Source: Geodermatophilus sp. TF02-6 | GTDB taxonomy: Bacteria > Actinomycetota > Actinomycetes > Mycobacteriales > Geodermatophilaceae | Direction of reading: 5' to 3' | Length of the DNA: 64,000 nt | Assembly: GCF_003319115.1 (NCBI RefSeq) | Contig: NZ_QOHF01000010.1 | Coordinates: 1-64,000, forward strand | Part shown: positions 52,539 to 61,178 of the stretch, piece by piece | How the letters are laid out: the number at the start of each line of letters is the position of its first letter | Numbering within the stretch: position 1 is the stretch's first letter | Program-made: the position numbers and the translations under genes | Notes under the pieces: model-generated | What the model was told of the DNA's origin: nothing | Database searches by the model: none | Seen by the model: the letters and a program-made list of their open reading frames with translations, nothing else

Positions 52539-54058
52539 CGGGCACCGGCCTCCCGGCGGGCGCCCAGCTCGGCGGCGGTGAGGGCGGCTCCCGCCCGGTG
52601 GGCGGCCGCGGGCGCGGCCAGGACGGCGACGACGCAAGTGGCCAGCCAGGCCGCGGCGACGACCGGGTTCCAGAAGGGCGCGCCGTCGCTCGGCGACGGG
52701 AACGGGACGACGTTGCGGTAGAGGGTGTAGCCCAGCACGACCAGCGCGAGCACGGGCACGACCACCTGCCACCTCGGCACCGCGGGCATCCGCCGCTCGA
52801 CGAACACCAGCCTGATCGCGCCGATCGTGGTCAGCACGTAGGCCACCAGCAGGATCAGCGTGCCGATCGTCCCCGACCACAGGAACACCTCGAACGGCTG
52901 GCCGCCCCCGGCGAGGGCCAGGACCAGCGCGATCACCGCCATCACGGCGACCACCAGGACCGCCGCGGTACCCGGCGTCCCGGCCCGGGTGGTCGCGGCC
53001 AGCCCGGTCGGCGGCGCGCCCTCCCGGCGCAGGTCGCGGGCGAAGGCGTAGGCCAGCCGGGAGGCGCCGACCGTGCAGGCCAGGCAGCAGCCGAAGGCGC
53101 TGATCGCCGCGCCGACGGTGATCAGGTCGCCGACCCAGCCGGCGATGTAGTCGCGGCCGAGGTCGCCGAGCAGCGACCCGGAGGCGATGAACCGCGCCAC
53201 CCCGGCGTCGTCCGCGCCGAAGCCCATGACCTCGATCGCGGTGACGACGGTGAAGTAGACGCCGCCGAAGACCGCCGTCCCCAGGATGGCGCGGGGGATG
53301 TCCCGGCGCGGGTTGCGCGCCTCCTCCCCCAGCGTGGCGGCGGCCTCGAAGCCGGCGAAGGAGAGGAAACCGAAGACCACGCCGAGGAACAGCGCCGACG
53401 CGTCGGTGCCCCGGGGGACGGAGAACACCGACCAGGTGAAGGTCTGGCCCGCCGGTGCGTCGCCGGCCAGCAGCCGGACCAGCACGATGGCGCTGATCAC
53501 CAGGATCAGCGCGACGGTGGCGCCCTCGACCGAGAGCAGCACGTCGGTCCCCCGGCGGGCCGGCACGATCGTCAGCGCCAGCGCGCCGAGCAGGGCGAGC
53601 CCCGCGAGCACGAACGGCGCCCAGGACGGCGGGTCGGGCCACACGCCGACCGCGGCGAGGAAGTCGGTGCCGAAGATGCCGGCGGCGGTGGAGGTGACCA
53701 CGCCGTAGAAGCAGTAGGTGCCGAACAGGCCGAGCCCGCTGACCAGCCCGGCGCGGGCGCCGAGCGTGGCGCCGACGAAGGCGTAGACCGACCCGGCGTG
53801 GTGGAAGTACTGGCACAGGCGCACGAACCCGTAGGCGACCAGGAGCACGCCCACGGCGGCGAGCAGGAAGGCCAGCGGCACGGCGCGGCCGACGGTGCCT
53901 GCGGTGCCCTGCGGGTTGATGTTGGCCGCCATGCTCGGCGCCATCAGCGCCACGGACAGCCCGACGGCCTGCCAGACCGACAGCGTGCGGCGCAGGCCCG
54001 GGCCGGACGGGCCGGCCGGCTCCGCCGGGGCGCCGGGGCGGGGCGAGGAGACGGCCAT
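52535..54058 (-). CDS. APC-superfamily amino acid/amine permease
   Basis: A 507-residue protein with about twelve membrane segments. APC features are LSVALMAPSMAANINPQGTA in TM1 (unwound Gly-rich substrate site), the conserved GFLSFAGFEAAATLGEEARN with the RRDIPRAI loop, and TVGASRLAYAFARD in TM8. The substrate is likely an amino acid or polyamine that the hydrolases and the GS-like ligase then metabolise. The ATG has a CGGAGC element upstream. It is the first gene of the minus-strand operon and is divergent from the GS-like gene, with 152 bases between. Confidence 0.88.
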   Translation of the reverse strand: MAVSSPRPGAPAEPAGPSGPGLRRTLSVWQAVGLSVALMAPSMAANINPQGTAGTVGRAVPLAFLLAAVGVLLVAYGFVRLCQYFHHAGSVYAFVGATLGARAGLVSGLGLFGTYCFYGVVTSTAAGIFGTDFLAAVGVWPDPPSWAPFVLAGLALLGALALTIVPARRGTDVLLSVEGATVALILVISAIVLVRLLAGDAPAGQTFTWSVFSVPRGTDASALFLGVVFGFLSFAGFEAAATLGEEARNPRRDIPRAILGTAVFGGVYFTVVTAIEVMGFGADDAGVARFIASGSLLGDLGRDYIAGWVGDLITVGAAISAFGCCLACTVGASRLAYAFARDLRREGAPPTGLAATTRAGTPGTAAVLVVAVMAVIALVLALAGGGQPFEVFLWSGTIGTLILLVAYVLTTIGAIRLVFVERRMPAVPRWQVVVPVLALVVLGYTLYRNVVPFPSPSDGAPFWNPVVAAAWLATCVVAVLAAPAAAHRAGAALTAAELGARREAGAR

Positions 54059-54210
54059 GCGGAGCTCCTGACGTCGAGGGCCGGTGCATCTCGGACGACG
54101 TTGCGCAGGTCGGCCGGCAGGAGTGTGCTCCCGCAGGGAGCCGCACGGGAAGGCCCGTGCCGCGCTCCCCACTACGCCCCCGGGACGGCGGGGCGGGACG
54201 GGAGGTCGCG

Positions 54211-55605
54211 GTGCGGCAGGAGGAGCGCGACCGGCGGCGGGCGCAGGCCGAACGGTCGCTGGACGGGTTGCGGGAGGCCGGCGTCGTGGGCGTCGTCCTG
54301 CCCTGGGTCGACACCGGCGGGGTGACCCGGGTGAAGTCGGTGCCGCTGCAGCGGCTGCCGGCCGCCGCGGCCTGGGGCGTCGGGATGAGCCCGGTGTTCG
54401 ACGCCTTCCTCTTCGACGACTCCATCGTCGCCGGGCGCTTCGCCGGCAGCGCCGTCGGCGACCTGCGCCTGCACCCGGACCTGGACCGGCTCACCGTGCT
54501 GGCCGCGCAGCCCGGCTGGGCGTGGGCGCCGGTCGACCGCTACGACCAGGACGGCCGCCCGCACGTGCAGGACTCGCGGCTGCTGCTGCGCCGGCTGGTC
54601 GACGAGCTGGCCGCCGACGGGCTCACCGCGCGGACCGCCGTCGAGGTCGAGTGGGCGCTCGGGCTGGCCGACCTGCCCGAGGGCAGCGAGGCGGGCGCCT
54701 TCGTGCCCGCCCTCACCGGCCCGGCGTACGGGATGACCCGCCACGTCGAGGTCTCCGACTACGCCCGCGACCTGCTCACCGCCCTGACCGCGGAGGGGGT
54801 CGGCGTGGAGCAGTTCCACCCCGAGTACGCCGCCGGTCAGCTGGAGGTCAGCGTCGCCGCGGAGGACCCGGTCGCCGCCGCCGACACGAGCGTGCTCGTC
54901 CGGCACACGATCCGGGCGGTCAGCGCCCGGCACCGGTTCCGGGCGTCGTTCTCGCCGAAGGTGCTGGCCGAAGGGGTCGGCAACGGCGGACACGTGCACC
55001 TGTCCCTGTGGCGGGACGGTGCGAACCTGATGAGCGGCGGCGACGGCCCCGCCGGCCTGACCCCCGACGGCGAGGCGTTCGTCGCCGGACTGCTGGCGCA
55101 CCTGCCCGGCCTGCTCGCCGTCGGCGCGCCGACCGTCGCCTCCTACCTGCGGCTGGTCCCCTCGCACTGGGCCGGCGCCTTCGCCGTCTGGGGGTTGGAG
55201 AACCGGGAGGCGGCCCTCCGGTTCGTGACCGGACCCGCGGGTTCCCGGCAGTCGGCGGCCAACGTCGAGGTCAAGTGCGTCGACGAGGCGGCCAACCCGT
55301 ACCTGCTGCTGGCCGGGCTGCTCGCCGCCGGCCGCGCCGGGCTGGCGTCCGGGGCGAGGCTGCCGGACCCGGTCGAGGTCGACCCCGGCTCCCTGACCGA
55401 CGAGGGACGGCGGGCTGCGGGGATCCGGGCGCTGCCGTCGTCGCTGGAGGAGGCGGTGCGCGCCTTCGAGGCCGACGACGTGCTGACCGGGGCCTACGGC
55501 GAGGAGCTCTCCGCCACCATCGCCGACGTCCGGCGCGGGGAGGTCGCGGCCCTGGTGGGGTGCTCGCCGGAGGAGGTGGCGACCGCGCTGCGCTGGGTGC
55601 ACTGA
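54211..55605 (+). CDS. Glutamine synthetase family protein (gamma-glutamyl-amide ligase type)
   Basis: A 464-residue enzyme with the GS fold. The beta-grasp N-terminus has VVLPWVDTGGVTRVKSVPL. The catalytic domain has HPEYAAGQLEVSVAAEDPVA (metal Glu residues), FSPKVLAEGVGNGGHVHLSL (ATP and substrate His residues), and SAANVEVKCVDEAANPYLLL. The tyrosine adenylylation loop of true GlnA is not seen. Together with the divergent permease and hydrolases, a PuuA- or IpuC-like role in gamma-glutamylating an amine is more likely than housekeeping glutamine synthesis. GTG at 54211 follows GGGAGG. Upstream starts add Arg/Gly-rich residues without homology. Confidence 0.88.
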   Translation: MRQEERDRRRAQAERSLDGLREAGVVGVVLPWVDTGGVTRVKSVPLQRLPAAAAWGVGMSPVFDAFLFDDSIVAGRFAGSAVGDLRLHPDLDRLTVLAAQPGWAWAPVDRYDQDGRPHVQDSRLLLRRLVDELAADGLTARTAVEVEWALGLADLPEGSEAGAFVPALTGPAYGMTRHVEVSDYARDLLTALTAEGVGVEQFHPEYAAGQLEVSVAAEDPVAAADTSVLVRHTIRAVSARHRFRASFSPKVLAEGVGNGGHVHLSLWRDGANLMSGGDGPAGLTPDGEAFVAGLLAHLPGLLAVGAPTVASYLRLVPSHWAGAFAVWGLENREAALRFVTGPAGSRQSAANVEVKCVDEAANPYLLLAGLLAAGRAGLASGARLPDPVEVDPGSLTDEGRRAAGIRALPSSLEEAVRAFEADDVLTGAYGEELSATIADVRRGEVAALVGCSPEEVATALRWVH

Positions 55606-55703
55606 GGCGGGAACACACCCCCTCCGGCGCCTCGACGTCGGCGGCCGGAGCGCCCCGGACGAGGACGCCGCCGACCGGGGAGCCGAACGAGCCGACGGGA
55701 ATG

Positions 55704-55723
55704 AACCCTAGGGGGGTATGGTT
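55704..55723. promoter_or_regulatory. Probable CsoR operator
   Basis: AACCCTAGGGGGGTATGGTT contains the G-tract pseudo-palindrome typical of CsoR sites (TACCCC...GGGGTA-like). It lies 35 bases before the csoR start, in position for copper-relieved autorepression of the csoR-copZ-copA operon. Confidence 0.6.
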
Positions 55724-55758
55724 CTCCTCGACGGAACCCGAGCCGCCAGGAGGAGCCC

Positions 55759-56052
55759 GTGGACGACGCCCAGCACGGCTACATCCACCGCAAGGACGAC
55801 TACCTCAACCGGCTGCGCCGCATCGAGGGCCAGGCCCGCGGCCTGCAGCGGATGGTCGAGGACGAGAAGTACTGCATCGACATCCTCACCCAGGTCTCGG
55901 CGATGACGAAGGCGCTGCAGTCGGTCGCCCTCGGCCTGCTCGAGGAGCACATGAGCCACTGCGTCGTCCAGGCGGCGCAGACCGGGGGCCGCGAGGCCGA
56001 CGAGAAGGTCCGCGAGGCCTCCGAGGCGATCGCCCGCCTCGTCCGTTCCTGA
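55759..56052 (+). CDS. csoR: CsoR-type copper-sensing repressor
   Basis: A 97-residue all-helical protein of the CsoR/RcnR (DUF156) family. The Cu(I) ligands can be read as Cys in EDEKYCIDILTQVSAM and the His/Cys pair in EEHMSHCVVQAAQ, giving the C-H-C triad. The DNA-binding face has basic residues in YLNRLRRIEGQARGLQRMVE. Without copper it represses the operon. The GTG at 55759 has CAGGAGG upstream. CopZ follows after 19 bases. Confidence 0.93.
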   Translation: MDDAQHGYIHRKDDYLNRLRRIEGQARGLQRMVEDEKYCIDILTQVSAMTKALQSVALGLLEEHMSHCVVQAAQTGGREADEKVREASEAIARLVRS

Positions 56053-56071
56053 CCCGATCCGAGAGGACCCC

Positions 56072-56281
56072 ATGAGCACCGCCCGCTACACCGTCGTCGG
56101 CATGACCTGCGCCCACTGCGTCACCGCGGTGACCGAGGAGGTCGGCGCCCTGCCCGGCGTCACCGCCGTCGACGTCGACCTGGCCAGCGGCGGCCTGACC
56201 GTCACCAGCACCGAGCCCGTCGACGACGGCGCCGTCCGCGCCGCGGTCGACGAGGCCGGCTACGAGCTGGCCGCCGGCTGA
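56072..56281 (+). CDS. copZ: CopZ-like heavy-metal-associated (HMA) copper chaperone
   Basis: A 69-residue ferredoxin-like HMA protein with the Cu(I)-binding motif GMTCAHCVTAV (CxxC), followed by the beta-alpha-beta pattern ALPGVTAVDVDLASGGLTVT. It carries cuprous ions to the ATPase encoded in the same operon and possibly to CsoR. AGAGGA lies six bases before the ATG. Length and motif are standard for CopZ. Confidence 0.93.
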   Translation: MSTARYTVVGMTCAHCVTAVTEEVGALPGVTAVDVDLASGGLTVTSTEPVDDGAVRAAVDEAGYELAAG

Positions 56282-56319
56282 CCCCGACCGCGCCCCGCCT
56301 CTCGAGGGGAGGATCCGCT

Positions 56320-57219
56320 GTGAACACCCCGGCACGGCTGGCCGTCGTCGGCGTCGGCCTCGGCGCCGTCTTCGCCGCGGCCGTCGGCGTCGGCGCCGCG
56401 GTCGGGCCGGTCGGCTCCCCCGCGCCGCACACCGCCGCAGCCGCACCCACCGCCGCGCCCGACGGGACGCCCGGCGCCGGCTACGCCCTGGACGTGCTCG
56501 ACGAGCGCCCCGCCGCCGGGACGACCCGGCTCGCCTTCCGCGTGCTCGGCCCCGACGGCGCGCCGGTGCTCGCCTACGACCAGGACCACGGCGAGGACCT
56601 GCACCTGGTCACCGTCCGCCGCGACCTCACCGGCTACCAGCACGTGCACCCCGAGCTCGGCCCCGACGGCACCTGGACCACACCGCTGACCCTCACCCCG
56701 GGCAGCTGGCGGGTGGTCGCCGACACCACCCCGACCGCGCTGGGCGAGGACGGCGTGTCCGACAGCATCGTGCTGACCGGGGACCTGGAGGTGGCCGGCG
56801 CCTACGACCCGCAGCCGCTGCCGGAGCCCGCCGCGGTCGCCGACGTCGACGGCTACACCGTCGTCCTGACCGGCGGCCTGGCCGCCGGCCGGGCGTCGGA
56901 GCTGACCTTCAGCGTCAGCCGCGACGGCCGTCCGGTCACCGACCTGCAGCCCTACCTCGGCGCGTACGGGCACCTGGTCGCGCTGCGGGACGGCGACCTC
57001 GCCTACCTGCACGTGCACCCGGCCGAGCCCGCCGAGGGCGTGACCCCGGCCCCCGGTCCGCACGTCGGGTTCGCCGCGACCGCGCCGTCGGCCGGCAGCT
57101 ACCGGCTGTTCCTCGACTTCAAGCACGGCGACGCCGTGCACACCGCCGCCTTCACCGTCCCGGTCGCCCCCGGCGGGGAAGACGCCGACCAGCCCGCCGG
57201 CCACGGCCATGCCGACTGA
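56320..57219 (+). CDS. Secreted/membrane-anchored protein of the copper operon
   Basis: A 299-residue protein with an N-terminal hydrophobic signal or anchor ([20 protein letters not shown]), then an Ala/Pro linker. Two beta-rich modules follow, each containing a histidine-rich strand: [15 protein letters not shown] and [14 protein letters not shown]. The C-terminus ends GHGHAD. The HVHP motifs could bind copper outside the membrane. No enzyme family is evident. Such proteins are commonly found next to copZ/copA in actinobacteria and are annotated only as hypothetical. The GTG lies 38 bases after copZ. Confidence 0.8.
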   Translation: MNTPARLAVVGVGLGAVFAAAVGVGAAVGPVGSPAPHTAAAAPTAAPDGTPGAGYALDVLDERPAAGTTRLAFRVLGPDGAPVLAYDQDHGEDLHLVTVRRDLTGYQHVHPELGPDGTWTTPLTLTPGSWRVVADTTPTALGEDGVSDSIVLTGDLEVAGAYDPQPLPEPAAVADVDGYTVVLTGGLAAGRASELTFSVSRDGRPVTDLQPYLGAYGHLVALRDGDLAYLHVHPAEPAEGVTPAPGPHVGFAATAPSAGSYRLFLDFKHGDAVHTAAFTVPVAPGGEDADQPAGHGHAD

Positions 57220-57241
57220 GGACCGGCGGCTGAGGAGACCC

Positions 57242-59581
57242 ATGACCACCACCGAGCCCGCCCCGGCCGAGATCGAGCTCGCCATCGGCGGGATGACCTG
57301 CGCCTCCTGCGCCGCCCGGATCGAGAAGAAGCTCAACCGGCTCGACGGCGTCACCGCCACGGTCAACTACGCGACCGAGAAGGCGCGCGTCTCCTCCACC
57401 GGGGAGGTCACCCCTGACGACCTGATCGCCACGGTCGAGAAGACCGGCTACACCGCGACGCTGAGAGAGGACCTCCCTGCCCACCGCCACTCGCAGGCTC
57501 GCGGCGGGACCCTGCAGGGGGGCCGCGGTCCAGCGGTGCCCGACGACCCTGAGCGACCGCTGCGGACCCGGCTGGTCGTCTCCGCGCTGCTCAGCCTCCC
57601 GGTCGTCGCGATGGCGATGGTCCCGGCGCTGCAGTTCCAGCACTGGCAGTGGCTGTCGCTGACGCTGGCCGCGCCCGTCGTCGTGTGGGGCGGGCTGCCG
57701 TTCCACCGCGCCGCCTGGACCAACCTGCGCCACGGCGCGGCCACCATGGACACCCTGGTCTCTCTCGGCACCGGCGCGGCGTTCGTCTGGTCGCTGTACG
57801 CGCTGTTCCTCGGCACGGCCGGCGAGCCGGGCATGACCCACCCGTTCGAGCTCACCATCGCCCGCACCGACGGCAGCGCCAACGTCTACCTCGAGGCCGC
57901 GGCCGGGGTGACCACGTTCCTGCTGGCCGGCCGCTACGTCGAGGCCCGCTCCAAGCGGCGGGCCGGCGCGGCGCTGCGGGCGCTGCTCGAGCTCGGCGCC
58001 AAGGAGGCCTGCGTGCTGCGCGGCGGCGTGGAGCGGCGGGTGCCGGTCGACCGGCTGGCCGTGGGCGACGAGTTCGTCGTCCGGCCCGGGGAGAAGATCG
58101 CCGCGGACGGCGTGGTGACCGAGGGCGCTTCCGCGGTGGACCCCTCCATGCTCACCGGCGAGTCGGTGCCGGTCGAGGTCGGCCCCGGCGACGCCGTCGT
58201 CGGCGCCACCGTCAACGCCGGCGGCCGGCTGGTGGTGCGGGCCACCCGGGTGGGTGCGGCGACCCAGCTGGCGCAGATGGCCCGGCTGGTCGAGGAGGCG
58301 CAGAACGGCAAGGCGCGGGTGCAGCGGCTGGCCGACCGCGTCTCCGGTGTCTTCGTGCCGGTCGTGCTGGTCCTCGCCGTCGCCACCCTCGGCTTCTGGA
58401 TCGGGGCCGGCGCCGGGCTGGCGGCGGCGTTCACCGCGGCGGTCGCGGTGCTGATCATCGCCTGCCCGTGCGCGTTGGGGCTGGCCACGCCGACCGCGCT
58501 CATGGTCGGCACCGGCCGCGGCGCCCAGCTGGGCATCCTCATCAGGGGCCCGGAGGTGCTGGAGTCCACCCGCGCGGTCGACACCGTGGTGCTCGACAAG
58601 ACCGGCACGGTCACCACCGGCCGCATGACCCTGCTCGACGTCGTCCCGGCGCCCGGGGAGGACGCCGACCGGGTGCTGGCGCTGGCCGGGGCCCTGGAGC
58701 ACGGCTCGGAACACCCGATCGCGCAGGCCGTCGCCGCGGCCGCCGCCGAGCGCACCGGCTCCCTGCGGCCGGTCGAGGGGTTCGCCAACGTCGAGGGGCT
58801 GGGCGTGCAGGGCGTCGTCGACGGCGCCGCGGTGCTGGTCGGCCGCGCCCGCCTGCTCGCCGAGTGGGCGGTGCCCGTGCCAGGGGCCCTCGACCGGGCC
58901 CGGGCGGCCGCCGAGGCGCAGGGCCGGACCGCCGTCCTGGTCGCCTGGGACGGCGCCGCCCGCGGCGTGCTCGTCGTCGCCGACGCGGTCAAGGAGACCT
59001 CCGCGGCGGCGGTCGGGCAGCTGCGCGACCTGGGGCTGCGGCCGATCCTGCTGACCGGCGACAACACGGCGGTCGCCCGCTCGGTCGCCGCCGAGGTCGG
59101 CATCGACGAGGTGGTCGCCGAGGTGCTGCCGCAGGACAAGGTGGACGTCGTCCGCCGGCTGCAGGCCGAGGGCCGGGTCGTGGCCGTGGTGGGCGACGGG
59201 GTCAACGACGCCGCGGCGCTGGCGCAGGCCGATCTCGGGCTGGCCATGGGCACCGGCACCGACGTGGCCATCCAGGCCTCGGACCTCACCCTGGTCCGCG
59301 GCGACCTGCGGGCGGCCGCGGACGCGATCCGGCTGGCCCGACGCACCCTGGCGGTCATCAAGGGCAACCTGTTCTGGGCGTTCGCCTACAACGTGGCGGC
59401 GCTGCCGCTGGCCGCGGCGGGCCTGCTCAACCCGATGATCGCCGGCGCGGCGATGGCGTTCAGCTCGGTGTTCGTGGTGACCAACAGCCTGCGGCTGCGC
59501 CGGTTCACCCCGCTGCCGGGCAACGCCGAGGCGACCTCCGCCGTCCCGGCCGGCCGCCGCACCGCCGTCCCCGCTCCCTGA
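57242..59581 (+). CDS. copA: Copper-exporting P1B-type ATPase CopA
   Basis: A 779-residue ATPase with one N-terminal HMA domain ([20 protein letters not shown]). It also shows the TGES actuator loop ([10 protein letters not shown]), CPC in the ion channel helix ([20 protein letters not shown]), phosphorylation site [16 protein letters not shown] (GSEHPIAQ) and [10 protein letters not shown]. These mark the CPx-type, Cu(I)-exporting class. Between the HMA domain and the first membrane helix there is a ~25-residue Gly/Arg/His-rich insertion ([20 protein letters not shown]) encoded by DNA sharing a 17-base word with the repeat in the glycosyltransferase at 47760. GAGGAG precedes the ATG. It is the last gene of the csoR operon. 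Confidence 0.96.
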   Translation: MTTTEPAPAEIELAIGGMTCASCAARIEKKLNRLDGVTATVNYATEKARVSSTGEVTPDDLIATVEKTGYTATLREDLPAHRHSQARGGTLQGGRGPAVPDDPERPLRTRLVVSALLSLPVVAMAMVPALQFQHWQWLSLTLAAPVVVWGGLPFHRAAWTNLRHGAATMDTLVSLGTGAAFVWSLYALFLGTAGEPGMTHPFELTIARTDGSANVYLEAAAGVTTFLLAGRYVEARSKRRAGAALRALLELGAKEACVLRGGVERRVPVDRLAVGDEFVVRPGEKIAADGVVTEGASAVDPSMLTGESVPVEVGPGDAVVGATVNAGGRLVVRATRVGAATQLAQMARLVEEAQNGKARVQRLADRVSGVFVPVVLVLAVATLGFWIGAGAGLAAAFTAAVAVLIIACPCALGLATPTALMVGTGRGAQLGILIRGPEVLESTRAVDTVVLDKTGTVTTGRMTLLDVVPAPGEDADRVLALAGALEHGSEHPIAQAVAAAAAERTGSLRPVEGFANVEGLGVQGVVDGAAVLVGRARLLAEWAVPVPGALDRARAAAEAQGRTAVLVAWDGAARGVLVVADAVKETSAAAVGQLRDLGLRPILLTGDNTAVARSVAAEVGIDEVVAEVLPQDKVDVVRRLQAEGRVVAVVGDGVNDAAALAQADLGLAMGTGTDVAIQASDLTLVRGDLRAAADAIRLARRTLAVIKGNLFWAFAYNVAALPLAAAGLLNPMIAGAAMAFSSVFVVTNSLRLRRFTPLPGNAEATSAVPAGRRTAVPAP

Positions 59582-59716
59582 CCGGCGCGCTCGACGGACG
59601 GCGGCGCGCGAACCGACGGAACCCGCCTCCCGAGTCGATCACGGGCTCGTTGCCGGCGGCACGCGTGGACACGCCGCGCCGAGCGGCAACAATCCCATGA
59701 TCGACAGGGCCTGCGT

Positions 59717-60649
59717 CTAGACGGCGGGCAGGAGCAGCAGGGCCGTCGGCAGGAGCAGCAGCAGGCCGGCCGACAGCAGGGCGGCCGCGCGGGCCCAAGC
59801 CGGCAGGGGGGACGGCGGGTCGAGCAGCCGCACCACCCGCGCGCCGACCGCGCTGCCGGCGACCGCGAGCGCCCCGGACGGCACTCCCGCACCCCCGGCG
59901 CCGCCGGCCGCGACGACGATCGCCCGGGCCAGCGCGCGCCGCGGCGCCGCCCCGGACAGCGAGCGCAGCGCGACGTCGTCGGCGCGCATCTCGACGAGCG
60001 TGCGCACCGCCGCGTGCGCCCGCGCGGCCGCGGGCAGCACCGGAAGCGCCGCCTCCCACGCCACGAACGGCAGCAGGTACAGGTGGTGGTGCTCGCGCAG
60101 GTGCGCCCGCTCGTGGGCGACGACCGCGGCCAGCTGGGCGTCGTCGAGCTCGGCGACCATGCCGGAGGAGAGCACCAGCAGCGGCTCGGCGCCCGGGATG
60201 CAGAACGCCACCGGCGCGGGGTGCTCGAGCAGCCGGGCGTCCGGGAGCGCGTGCGGCCGGACGACGAGCTCCAGCAGCTCCCGGTGCCGCCGCCGGGCGC
60301 GCGCGGTGCGCACCCACGACAGCAGCAGGACGCTGACCAGCTCGGCGGCGAGCACGCCGGCGAGGGTGAGCGTGACCCAGTGGTCGCCGCGCACCGGCGC
60401 CTGCGGAGGGTGCCCGGAGAGCACCGACCAGGCCGCCTCGGGCAGCGAGGAACCCCACGGCGCCAGGCCGTGCGCCAGCAGCGCCCCGATGATCGACAGG
60501 CCGCCGGCCAGCCCGACCGCCTGCCAGCAGACCAGCGCCACCAGCGGATCGCGGCGCGGCCAGCGGGCGCGGGCGAGCAACGCCGGCACCGGCCAGGCCA
60601 GCAGCACGGCCAGCACGGCGAGGACGGCCGCGGTGACGGTCAGCATCAT
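59717..60649 (-). CDS. M56-family membrane metallopeptidase (BlaR1/MecR1-like)
   Basis: A 310-residue protein with about four membrane helices and a gluzincin active site, AAVVAHERAHLREHHHLYLL (HExxH). A more distal MRADDVALR segment could supply the third ligand (E..AD). It lacks the C-terminal penicillin-binding sensor domain of true BlaR1, as is usual for actinobacterial M56 proteins. With BlaI, encoded just upstream on the same strand, it should form a signal-driven protease/repressor pair. The stop is TAG. The 135 bases before the copA end hold no gene. Confidence 0.88.
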   Translation of the reverse strand: MMLTVTAAVLAVLAVLLAWPVPALLARARWPRRDPLVALVCWQAVGLAGGLSIIGALLAHGLAPWGSSLPEAAWSVLSGHPPQAPVRGDHWVTLTLAGVLAAELVSVLLLSWVRTARARRRHRELLELVVRPHALPDARLLEHPAPVAFCIPGAEPLLVLSSGMVAELDDAQLAAVVAHERAHLREHHHLYLLPFVAWEAALPVLPAAARAHAAVRTLVEMRADDVALRSLSGAAPRRALARAIVVAAGGAGGAGVPSGALAVAGSAVGARVVRLLDPPSPLPAWARAAALLSAGLLLLLPTALLLLPAV

Positions 60650-60677
60650 TCGGGGCGGGTCGGGCGCTCGGTCGGGG

Positions 60678-61067
60678 TCAGCGCGGCGCGGCGTCCGGAC
60701 CGGGAGCGCCGGTCAGCAGCTCGCGCAGCAGCCGGGCCTCGTCGGCGTCGACGCCACCGACGAACCGGGCCAGCACGGCCTGCCGGTCCCCGGCCGAACC
60801 GAGCACCTCGTGCATCAGCTCGGCGGCGTGCTCCTCCCGGGTGGCCCGCGGCCGGAAGCGGCGCGGCCGGGCGTCGTCGTGGACGACGAACCCCTTGTGC
60901 TCCAGCCGGCTCAGCACGGTGTGCACGGTGGTCAGCGCCAGCCCCCGGTCGGACAGCCCGTCGCGCAGCTCGGCCGCCGAGACGGGTCCGTCGGCCGACC
61001 ACAGCCGGTCCATGACGGCGCGCTCGAGCTCCCCCAACGACGCCACGGCTCTTCCTGTCCTGCGCAT
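60678..61067 (-). CDS. blaI: BlaI/MecI-family transcriptional repressor
   Basis: A 129-residue winged-helix repressor. It starts with the conserved LGELERAVMDRLWSADGPVS, has VHTVLSRLEHKGFVVHDDAR (recognition helix and wing), and ends with an Asp/Ala-rich dimerisation region. The protease-cleavage site is not recognisable by eye. ATG at 61067 is preferred; an upstream ATG at 61085 adds six residues. Two TTCTACG-type palindromes lie between it and cydA, so it probably represses both itself and cydAB. The BlaR1-like gene follows 28 bases downstream. Confidence 0.9.
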   Translation of the reverse strand: MRRTGRAVASLGELERAVMDRLWSADGPVSAAELRDGLSDRGLALTTVHTVLSRLEHKGFVVHDDARPRRFRPRATREEHAAELMHEVLGSAGDRQAVLARFVGGVDADEARLLRELLTGAPGPDAAPR

Positions 61068-61098
61068 CACACCTGTCCCCGACATCACAGCGGACTTC

Positions 61099-61138
61099 TC
61101 TACACGTCGTAGAAGTTGCTCTTCTACGAGGCGTAGAA
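61099..61138. promoter_or_regulatory. Two probable BlaI operators between blaI and cydA
   Basis: Site A (61099-61113) is TCTACACGTCGTAGA with 5-bp perfect arms. Site B (61122-61138) is TTCTACGAGGCGTAGAA with 7-bp perfect arms. Both share the TCTAC...GTAGA half-sites, and they are 23-24 bases centre to centre. They lie between divergent starts at 61067 and 61179. Confidence 0.7.
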
Positions 61139-61178
61139 AGGATCGACTCATCGTACGTCGCCCGGAGAGGGGCAGGCC

